Assembly (NCBI RefSeq): GCF_024679245.1
Contig: NC_090178.1
Coordinates: 2,780,853-2,844,852 of the forward strand
Source of the DNA: Pseudorasbora parva
Taxonomy: Eukaryota; Chordata; Actinopteri; Cypriniformes; Gobionidae
Reading direction: 5' to 3'
DNA length: 64,000 nt
Both the position numbers and the translations under genes were made by a program. Under the pieces are notes generated by a model. The model saw only the letters and a list, made by a program, of their open reading frames with translations. It was not told the origin of the DNA and did no database searches. Numbering within the stretch: the stretch's first letter is position 1; every line of letters begins with the position of its first letter. Below are positions 12,061 to 64,000 of the stretch, piece after piece.

Positions 12061-12338
12061 CCATTTGAACGGCTATGTATATATATATATGATACATTTT
12101 TACAGCAGTTTCATTTCGTGAATGTTTGTTTTCATCCCGAACATAACGAAAGGGAAGTTAGGGTTACCATGCCAAATGTAATATAGAAGGTCTGCTCAAA
12201 AACTTTATTATTAAAACATTAATACTGTTATTAATTATTGACTATTTAGTCATCCACTCAAAATCCTCACTAGATGGTAACAGTAAGTCATAAAGCCATA
12301 TATGGGCGTGTCTCGTACCGGACCGGCGTGAAACTCAG

Positions 12339-12403
12339 CCAATAAGCAAGAGGCTTTAGAGGCGGGACGAATTCTTATTGGCCATTTGGGTTTTTATATA
12401 AAA
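12339..12403 (+). promoter_or_regulatory. brd2 core promoter: two CCAAT boxes, GC box, TATA
   Basis: CCAAT lies at 12339-12343, an inverted CCAAT (ATTGG) at 12377-12381, a GC-box-like GGCGGGAC at about 12361, and TATATAAAA at 12395-12403. A start about 25-30 bases after the TATA would be near 12425-12435, giving a 5'UTR of about 110 bases before the ATG at 12541. The segment from about 12300 to 12560 is much more GC-rich than its surroundings. Confidence 0.65.
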
Positions 12404-12540
12404 ACCCAGGAGCGGAAATTGAAAGGCGCCATTTGCTAGTAGGACGGCGCGGGGAAGCTCAAGCATAAGGAGTTAAATAACAATAAAACGGGGGCGAAAA
12501 CGCAGGATTCCGCGACGCAAAACAATCGCGATCCACCCGA

Positions 12541-56381
<43,841 letters not shown>

Positions 56382-58600
56382 AGAGGCCGTCTGGATGGCA
56401 CAGGAAGCCCGAGCGGCGCACAGGATTCTGGGAAGCGTTCAGAGCCGTGGGCCTCCGTGTTGTTTTCCGTGCCTCCGGATCCCAGGAACTCTGTGTTTTA
56501 TGGAAGCCAGTTTCCGCCACAAAATTAAAAACTAAAAAGAGTAATTGCGACTTTTTGTCTCACAATTCTAACTTTTTATCTCACAATTACGAGTTATAAA
56601 GTCACAATTCTGACTTCATTTCTCAGTCTGAATTGTGACTTTATATCACGCAGTTGTGAGAAAAGAAGTCAAAATTGTGTTTTTATAACTCGCAATTGTT
56701 GGAAAAAAAGTCTGAATTGTGACTTAATAACTCACAATCGTGAGAAAAAAAAGTCTGAATTGTGACTTAATAACTCACAATCGTGAGAAAAAAAAGTCTG
56801 AATTGTGACTTAATAACTCACAATCGTGAGAAAAAAAAGTCTGAATTGTGACTTAATAACTCAATCGTGAGAAAAAGTCTGGATTGTGATTATAACTCGC
56901 AATTGTGAGAGAAAAAAAGTCAGAATTGTGTCTTTATAACTCAATTGTGGAAAAAAAAGTCAGAATTGTGTCTTTATAACTCAATTGTGGGGAAAAAAAG
57001 TCAGAATTGTGTCTTTATAACTCAATTGTGGGAAAAAAAAGTCAGAATTGTGTCTTTATAACTCAATTGTGGAAAAAAAAGTCAGAATTGTGTCTTTATA
57101 ACTCAATTGTGGAAAAAAAAGTCAGAATTGTGTCTTTATAACTCAATTGTGGAAAAAAAAGTCAGAATTGTGTCTTTATAACTCAATTGTGGAAAAAAAA
57201 GTCAGAATTGTGTCTTTATAACTCAATTGTGGAAAAAAAAGTCAGAATTGTGTCTTTATAACTCAATTGTGGGAAAAAAAAGTCAGAATTGTGTCTTTAT
57301 AACTCAATTGTGAGAAAAATAGTCTAGAAAAAAAGAATTGTGATTAAAAAGTCGCGATGTTTTTTTGTTTTTTTGTGGCGGAAATGGGCTTCCATACTGT
57401 TTACAGTTTACGTCAGTGTAAAAAAAGAAACATGTATATACTGTGTAGGATGATTTTTTTTCTTTTATAAAGAAGACTTTTACCAAAACGCCCATAATGG
57501 GAAACTCCGATGAGAAACTACTTTTCTTAGTTGACGAAATGGCTTGTTGTTTTGTTTTGCTTCCATTTAATTTACATTTTATTGCTTCTATCGGCATTGC
57601 TTTAAATATCGGTGTCATTTTGAGCGAACAAAACACACATGGAGGTTTGTTGAAGATGCACGATTTCATGGGGAAAACACACAGACTTCGCATTGCTTTA
57701 AAGGGTTATGGTTTCTGTGCTACGGTGCAATGGACGGGTTTGTTTTGCATGTACAGTATGATATAATAATTCAAGCAGAACTGAGTAGCTTTCCGTACGG
57801 CTTTGCAGCGAGCGAATGAAACCGCTCTCTAGTTGTTGCTTTGATCGGGATGAAGCTGGTCTGGTCAAAATTTCTCTGTGAAATTGCATTGATCTCATAA
57901 ATAACAGCCGTAATGCCTCACTGTATCGCTAGAGAGGAGTTGAATGTTGACGTGAGATCTGGTGTGTGGTGGAGAACTACAGGCATCTTAAGCAATACCC
58001 TCATTTATTTCCTGTATATAGTCCATAATACCATCATCCTGCTTCTTTGTATTTCTTTGCATTGCTCTAACCTCTCTTTTCTAGAATATTCTTTTTGAAT
58101 ATATAAGACACCTGGCAGATCGTTGTGACGTAATATTCCTTATGATCTGCAGTATAATTAAGAGTTTATGCACTCCAGATTATACGCTGGTTTTTATTTG
58201 GATGGAAATACAAATACAACAAGTGAACCGTGTCATGGGGTGTTTCTTTAATATTTTACATTGCATTTTATGTGTTTAATGTTTGTGCTTGGTGCAGTTA
58301 GATAGCCTTGTAGAACAGGAAATACTAGGTTTACTGTTGTGGGTGTTTAAATGCTATTTATAAGAACTGCACTGCGATAATACAGCGTGAGTGCTCCCGG
58401 TTTGGCACAAGCCCATGAAGAAATTGATGGCTGGTATTTCACACTGGGTTACTACAGTCCTGAAGGACTTCAGGGAACTTTTTTAAGAAATTTTAAGTCA
58501 GCTGTCAGTCATGGAAATTTAAAAGGAAAACCCAGTTCAGAATCAATCAGTGCATCATGAGGAAGGACTAAAGGCTCTCACACACACACACACACATACA
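56382..58600 (+). other. brd2 3'UTR and downstream DNA
   Basis: It begins with about 115 unique bases and then runs into a MITE with a 40-bp minisatellite (56499-57395). From 57396 to 58600 I recognise no gene; short ORFs there lack family resemblance. I could not settle on a poly(A) signal, so the UTR end is unknown. Confidence 0.4.
56499..57395. mobile_element. MITE with 40-bp minisatellite in brd2 3' region
   Basis: ATGGAAGCCAGTTTCCGCCA near the left is inverted at the right (TGGCGGAAATGGGCTTCCAT). Inside are about 20 units of a GTCAGAATTGTGTCTTTATA then ACTCAATTGTGG type, 40 bp each in the cleanest part (56935-57300). If the 3'UTR reaches this far it is transcribed. Confidence 0.8.
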
Positions 58601-59123
58601 CAATGGCCCTCATTTATCAAAAGTGCGTACACCAAATTTCCAGCGTACACCCAAAACCACGGTGACTGAGATTTATCAATATGGACGTTGGCGTACGGCA
58701 GCTCAGCTCAGGAGGCGATGTACGAACATTTGAGTTAGTGCGAAAATGCGCAGAAAAACAATTCCTAACACCACAAAACGCCCTGACAAAGATTTGCTAT
58801 ATCATGACCCACTGTAAAACAACAACAACATAATTATAAACTTCAGTGTTTATTTTTGTGCAAAATGGACTTCAATGTTTAATTTGTGACTACCAAAGCA
58901 TTTGATTTGTAGGCCTGTATTCCTCCAGTTGAGCCTATGCGCTTTACCTGACGGTTCAGGGTTAGGCCCGACAGCTGCGCACGCACTGGGACTGAAAATA
59001 AATCAGATAAAATAATAAATGACATTCTTCTTTTAAATAATAAAATAATAATATTCTTCTTCTAAATAACAATAACTGTCATTAATAATAATAAGAAGAA
59101 TCTTACAAATTGTCATGCAATTA

Positions 59124-60249
59124 TTAAAGGGGTACTTCAGCGCTAGGAAGATGAATCTGTATTTAAACTGGGTCATTAATGTAGTAGAAATGTGAAATTA
59201 TTTTTGAATTTGGTGCTTTCTAGACTGAGAAAAGACAGAAAATGTTTTTTTGTGTCATGGGGATAAAAGACTACATTTCCCAGAATGCTTTGCTGCCCTG
59301 TGAGGCCACTCCCAAAGCCACGGCTACTGGATTACTTTTACTTTCCCACCACGCGTTCATCTTCATATAATCAGTTCTGTTAGAGAACAGACACTACTAT
59401 TAAAAACTGAAAGTGTCTGTTCAATATATTATGATTTAACCGCTGAGGACGTGTCGGCACAAACGCAGCAGGAGTCAGATTACACGCATCGTGATGAGCT
59501 GAATGAGCTCTCGTGATGAGAGCTGAGGTAAAGGCGTCCGCGCTCGCAGCTGTCGTTCTCAGCACGTGTTCAGTCAGTTCAGGCCTTTGGAAGATGAACT
59601 TTCATAGGAATTAACTTGAGAAGATAAAATACTCACTTTGCTCCGCCGGCCGCACCGTTTCCGTGAATGCCTGAGGCTGCGAGCTGAGCTGTGAGTGCGA
59701 CCACACACCCCATGTGCGAGTTAAAAACATGCGGAAATGGCTCCCTCTGCTGGCTGTAGTCTTTAGCGTCTGGTCAAACATTTTACAGATGATGCAAATT
59801 GACGATATTTGTGCCACTGGAGTAATTTTTCCAGAAATAAAATGCATAAATCTCTCGTCTCAGGGGGATATGAGAGGGGGGAGCACGATCATCGGAATAT
59901 ACTTCAGGGTTTCTACACTGTAGATTTTTTTTGTTGGTTTAACTTAAAAAAGTAAGTAACCTGGTTGCCTTAAAATTTTGAGATTATTGAAATTAAAAAT
60001 GTTAGTTGATACAATGAAGGAAATTTGTTTAATAAATAGAAACTCAAAATATTTGAACCACACAAAAAATTTGATAAATCATGTTTCTCTGCGTCATCAC
60101 GAATAAAACACACAATTACCCAAAATGCTTACAATATCTTTTAATAATATTTTAATAAAGGTTGTCGCATCTCAATTTTTTTTTGTATTAACTCAAAATT
60201 AAGGCAACCAGGTCACTTTTTTTCTAAATAATTTTTTACAGTAACCCTT
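59124..60249. mobile_element. Nested MITE (TAAAGGGGTACTTCAGCGC)
   Basis: Relative of 41960-43288. Its right end (GGGTTTCTAC ... TAACCCTTT) is interrupted by a third element at 59917-60242 with ACTGTAGATTTTTT and AACCTGGTTGCCTTAA inverted at its far side. Confidence 0.65.
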
Positions 60250-60307
60250 TGATGTGAATGGTACTGCGTTGTTTTTGAGGGCGCCTTTAATCTCACTCTT
60301 TAAACTC

Positions 60308-60406
60308 CTAAAATAAAACAATTTTGTTTTTTTCCACTTCCCTGGTGATGGTCTCGATCTCCACGTCGGAGAAGTTTGACTTCTTTGCCGTCTTCCGTGT
60401 GTCCAT
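60308..60406 (-). pseudogene. Harbinger Myb-like protein, N-terminal fragment
   Basis: From ATG at 60406 the reverse strand reads MDTRKTAKKSNFSDVEIETI then TREVEKNKIVLF. The K..NFS..E...I..EVEK.K..LF pattern is the first helix of the Myb/SANT-like DNA-binding protein encoded by Harbinger transposons. The rest is missing after the nested insertions. Confidence 0.6.
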
Positions 60407-60630
60407 GGTGTAAAATGAGGGTGTGGGGAAGGCGGAGACTTGAATATATAGGGGCGTTATTCTAATGACAATTGTTTTCAGCCGCGGCATTTATCAAGGG
60501 CAAGTATTGCGTACACCTGGATTGCAGAGGTGCGCACAGCTTCATAAATCAGGCGGAGAGAGGAGTGTAAGCATAATCTTAGGCCAACATATACACCAGT
60601 TTCTATGCAAGATTGATAAATGAGGGCCAT

Positions 60631-61168
60631 TATTACTATAACGTGGCCACACCAGTGGATTGTTACGTTTATTCTTGTGTGTGCTGCAATTTTATAAGCA
60701 TCAACCACTGATCTCTGTATAAATCAGTGGCATCAACAATGTTTTTATCGTTCATCAGCTGGAGAAAGAAATCAAGGAAGTTTTGATTTCTGGTATTTTA
60801 CTCCGGTTCCTACATTCAAGAAAGACTGAAACATCAGGGAACTTTTTTTTAACTCAATGGAAATTTAAAAAGCAAAAATCCAGTTTTTTTTCTATTATGT
60901 ATGAAAGAAGTCAAATCCAAATTAAATCCTGCGACTATTAAACCTGTGACGTCTGTACATGTAAACTATGGCTATTGACCTCACACACCGGAAGCAATGG
61001 CACGTTCAAGGCTGTTGGACATGGTGGTGTTGTATTTGAGGTAAAAAATAATATAAATACTGTTGTTTTTCTCGCACAGGCCGATCGTTTGGTGTCTTAA
61101 GACATCCATGTGTCGTCATGAGCTTCACGGTTTAATATGCATTTGTACTTGTATTTTTTTAACTCTCT
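60631..61168. other. Intergenic DNA without recognised features
   Basis: No gene, clear TIR or long repeat seen. ORFs are short and unremarkable. Confidence 0.5.
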
Positions 61169-61402
61169 AAAGCCCTATTCGGACGGGATTAGATTAACAT
61201 GGGGATGTGGGTGTAAAGTAATTTTACCTCAGGACGTCTTTAATATTAATGGCCAATTCGCACGGGATAAGACATCTCAGTAAAACTAACTGAAGTGGGA
61301 GGAGTAACTCGCTTTACGCACCACGATATGTGTCGTCATGTGTGTTTGGCGTTTCTGTCATCACGTGATCAAACACAACATGAGCGCCAGTCTGAACTCC
61401 GT

Positions 61403-61486
<84 letters not shown>

Positions 61487-62603
61487 ATTAAACAGTTAGG
61501 TCCAGTCTAATGATTCTGATTGGATAGTGTTGGTAATAGACTCTTTCCTTGAGCTAAAATAAGTGTTGTGCCTCTAATAAGTGCTTTTGATCTTTTTGCT
61601 TTAAATGATATGCGGAAAATACTGGAGTTTGCCACAAAGTTGTCCCTCCACATATAACGCAACCGAATGCTTCAAGCGCATCTATGCTCGCAAAACGCAC
61701 CTTTTTTTAAAAACTTTTAAACAGGAAATGAGGGAATGTTACCATACATTTTTACAGCGGGTCTAGTCGAACGGGATTAGTATTACCAGAGGTAATTTTT
61801 CCGGACCTTTTTACAGAAGGTAAAAGTCTCGGTAATCTTCACTGACATCGTCCGTAATCCCAGCTAACAGGGAACGTTCTCTGAAAGTTCTCTCAAAGTT
61901 ATCAAAAAAACGTTCTTGCAGTAACGTTATTAGAACGTTGTGCCAACGTTATTTCCTATTGAGAAACGTTCTAAAAACGTTAGCTATAAAACGTTATTCT
62001 TACATTGTTAGTGGAACGTTTTAAAAACGTTACATTAAAAAAAGTATTAGTCATTACAAATTAGTCATACAGCTTTTTCTCAAACTTCAGATACATAATT
62101 TGTATATCCAGAGACAACTTAATGACACTTAAATGCTATTTTCGTGTATATATTTATTTTTTTATAATCAGAAGAAAAATCTAGTAAACTAATTATGTAT
62201 TAAATATAAATGTAATATACATATAAAAGTCAATTATAAAAGTGGTTTTAGCTTTTTTTAAGAAAGAATAAGATGTCAATAACACAAAGCAAGTACATTA
62301 AAGGAGAAAACAGGAATATTTTATTTGATCATACTCCAAACCCTTATAAGAACGTTATTTAACGTTCTTAGAACCTAATGAGAATGTTAATACAACGTTC
62401 CACAAACTGGACATTTCAACGTTCCTAGAACATTCAAAAACGTTTTTAGAACTTAATGGGAACGTTAGGGAAACGTTCTTATAACCTAAAATTGTTAGCT
62501 GGGATGATTACCGAGATGGCACATTCGGACGGGACTACCTCTAGTAATAATTACTTTACCCCCACGTCCCCATGTTAATCTAATCCAGTCCGAATAGGGC
62601 TTT
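61169..62603. mobile_element. MITE with AAAGCCCTATTCGGACGGGA termini
   Basis: Long termini (about 37 bases, including GGATTAGATTAACATGGGGA) are inverted at 62567-62603. It contains (GT)n at 61409-61483 and a nested element at 61859-62503 with CCCAGCTAACA / TGTTAGCTGGG ends and many AACGTT(C/A) motifs. Confidence 0.85.
61409..61483. repeat. (GT)n microsatellite
   Basis: About 37 GT units. Confidence 0.97.
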
Positions 62604-63176
62604 AGTTCTCATACTCAGATACTCTCATGTGTTTCCATGCATTATACGACTGGCAGACTGCAACGGTGGAGTTAAAATCTTTATTTGTGTTCTACTGAAG
62701 AAACAGTCACCTATATCTTGGATGCCCTGGGGGTCAGCAGATAAACATCACATTATATTTTTGGGGGAACTGTGGCTTTAAGAGCTCGAGCGACAGACGA
62801 TAAAACTGCAGTGCAAGAATAAACGTAATCATATTGTACACTGGTGTGGCCAATATAGTTCTTGATGTGAATGGGCCTTATATAATGATCGCAATAGTTT
62901 TTTAATCTTTATCATCCTACGGCCTACAAATTAAATTATTGTGATAACCCAGCCTAATCTGCCGGCGATTTGATTTTGCTCGGCAACTCAGTCTGAAAAC
63001 CTGTGCATTCATTTCTACTGCTTCTGTTATACTTTTGCAGGAACCAATCACAGACTGGCTTGCCCACCCGTTGATCACGCCTCTTGTTGTCTGATTGGTT
63101 AAAGGACTATCCAATTGCGTACAGTTATTTGAATAATGCCAGTTGATCACGCCCCTTGTGCAGTAGAAAATACAAG
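62604..63176. other. Intergenic DNA with old repeat fragments
   Basis: About 62670-62790 resembles the inner part of the TTAAAGGG...CACCC-type MITEs. 63040-63170 has two GTTGATCACGCC(T/C)CTTGT blocks. No gene recognised. Confidence 0.4.
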
Positions 63177-63524
63177 CACTGCAAAAAATGCTTCTCTTAC
63201 CTAGTATTTTTGTCTTGTTTCTAGTCCAAACATCTAAAAATTCTTAAAACAAGAAGTATTTACCAGACGAGCAAAAGTAATTGTCTTGTTTTAGGAAAAA
63301 ATAAGCTAAATAATCTGCCAACAAAAACATCATTATTTTACTTACCCCATTGGCAGATTATTTTGCTTATTTTAAGCAAAAACTCTGTACATTTTGAGTT
63401 ATTTTTTCCCCCCAAAAAATGTTTTTTACTTGTCTAGTAAATGTTTCTTAATGTAATTTTTTTGTTGATATTTTGACTAGAAACAAGAGAAAAATATTAG
63501 GTAAGAAATGCATTTTTTGCAGTG
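63177..63524. mobile_element. MITE with CACTGCAAAAAATGC termini
   Basis: CACTGCAAAAAATGC at the left and GCATTTTTTGCAGTG at the right are perfect inverses. The inner GTCTTGTTTCTAGTC / GACTAGAAACAAGA is also inverted. Related copies: about 50914-51220 and one starting at 63915 that runs off the window. Confidence 0.88.
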
Positions 63525-63701
63525 ACAGCGGCTTCCCCAGACCAATGTTTAATTGTAAATTGAGCTTGGTCTGGCGATAGCCAGAAAAACATCTTGCGTT
63601 GAGCCAATCATAGATAAACTGTAGCCTATATCAACAGAATATCAAAGGTTGGTTGCACAATGACCATTATAGAATAAAAACAAAGTGTCATGCATCACAA
63701 A

Positions 63702-63713
63702 AGAAGTGAAACC
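63702..63713 (+). promoter_or_regulatory. ISRE-like element upstream of candidate leader exon
   Basis: AGAAGTGAAACC is the reverse complement of the AGTTTCACTTCT-type interferon-response element known from MHC class I promoters, with one mismatch at the end. It lies about 117 bases before the ATG at 63831, a plausible promoter position. A single short motif can occur by chance. Confidence 0.35.
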
Positions 63714-63830
63714 TGCTTATGGAATTCAGTGCTCTAGTTTCTATCAGGAACCTGTTTTGTGCAGAATGGACGAGGAAGTAAATATTACCGGTAAATGCCC
63801 CGTCTGTGGCATTCGGCTCCTGCTCGTGAA

Positions 63831-63894
63831 ATGCTGCGGATGATCTTTCTCTTCTGCGCGATTTCAGTCTTTTGGAGTTTCTCAAGAGCTCACG
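63831..63894 (+). CDS. Candidate signal-peptide (leader) exon, gene continues past window
   Basis: The ATG at 63831 (a second in-frame ATG at 63840) encodes MLRMIFLFCAISVFW, then SFSRAH and one extra base, followed by donor GTAATT at 63895. The peptide has a positive start, a hydrophobic core and a Ser-Arg-Ala-like cleavage end, as in a secretory leader. It ends in phase 1, as leader exons of MHC class I/II and Ig-superfamily genes do. With TAP and BRD2 alongside, an MHC-type gene is a reasonable guess, but no further exon is in the window and the ORF is short, so this could be chance. Confidence 0.4.
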
Positions 63895-63914
63895 GTAATT
63901 ATTTGATCTTCTTG

Positions 63915-64000
63915 CATTGCAAAAAAATATTTATAATAATTTTAAAAAATACTTTTCTACTTAGTATTTTTGTCTTGTTTCTAGTCCAAACATCTCTTAA
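63915..64000. mobile_element. Second CATTGCAAAAAA-type MITE, cut by window end
   Basis: CATTGCAAAAAAATATTTAT then TAGTATTTTTGTCTTGTTTC matches the left end of 63177-63524. It lies in the first intron of the candidate leader-exon gene. Confidence 0.65.

Larger units (their letters stand above)
58603..60630. mobile_element. Harbinger-like element with ATGGCCCTCATTTATCAA termini
   Basis: Perfect 18-base termini at 58603-58620 and 60613-60630. GTACGCCAAC/CGTACACC motifs are repeated inside both ends. On the minus strand it keeps the start of a Myb-like accessory protein. Two more MITEs are nested within (59124-60249 and 59917-60242). Confidence 0.75.

Noticed and set aside
57497..57766. 89-codon ORF after brd2
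   Set aside because: No recognisable family, no splice context; probably 3'UTR or repeat.

Overview
This is vertebrate nuclear DNA, almost certainly from a cypriniform or other teleost fish. Evidence: spliced genes with GT-AG introns, proteins of vertebrate type, a fish Tc1 transposon, LINEs with SGNH-type ORF1 proteins, dense hAT-like and other short inverted-repeat transposons (MITEs), and abundant CA/GT, AT, CTTT and GAGT microsatellites. I see no bacterial-type genes, CRISPR, rRNA or tRNA genes.

Three gene signals lie on the + strand. (1) 2762-9559: the last four exons of a TAP-family ABC half-transporter (TAP1/TAP2 type; peptide import into the ER for MHC class I), coding only the C-terminal nucleotide-binding domain; the membrane-domain exons are not in the window. 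(2) 12541-56381: a complete brd2 gene (BET bromodomain protein) of 12 coding exons and about 815 residues, with a CCAAT/TATA promoter at about 12339-12403. Introns total over 41 kb because of inserted repeats. (3) 63831-63894: a candidate signal-peptide exon ending in phase 1, with an interferon-response-like site just upstream, possibly the first exon of an MHC or Ig-superfamily gene that continues past the right edge. TAP next to BRD2 is classical MHC linkage, so the window looks like part of a teleost MHC or MHC-paralogous region.

The rest is mostly mobile and tandem-repeat DNA. Region by region: 1-2760, Tc1 remnant, foldback elements and a segment resembling the 3' flank of the TAP gene; 3183-9322, TAP introns filled with nested MITEs; 9560-12300, TAP 3'UTR, AT repeats and a foldback; 12573-21605, brd2 introns 1 and 2 with a 21-bp minisatellite and a broken minus-strand LINE inside a hAT-like element; 21744-28174, MITEs and a LINE fragment; 28559-36561, an array of duplicated exon ends, a GAGT microsatellite and an intact two-ORF LINE inserted in it; 38215-46049, nested hAT-like elements; 46440-49110, a 78-bp minisatellite with one AP-1-type motif per unit; 49675-55947, five MITEs, one blown up by a 52-bp minisatellite; 56382-63830, brd2 3' region and further nested MITEs including a Harbinger-like element.

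Strongest items for a second look: the amplified brd2 exon end with its splice donor, the intact LINE inside a tetranucleotide microsatellite, the candidate leader exon at the right edge, the repeated TAP 3' flank at the left edge, and minisatellites that grew inside MITEs.
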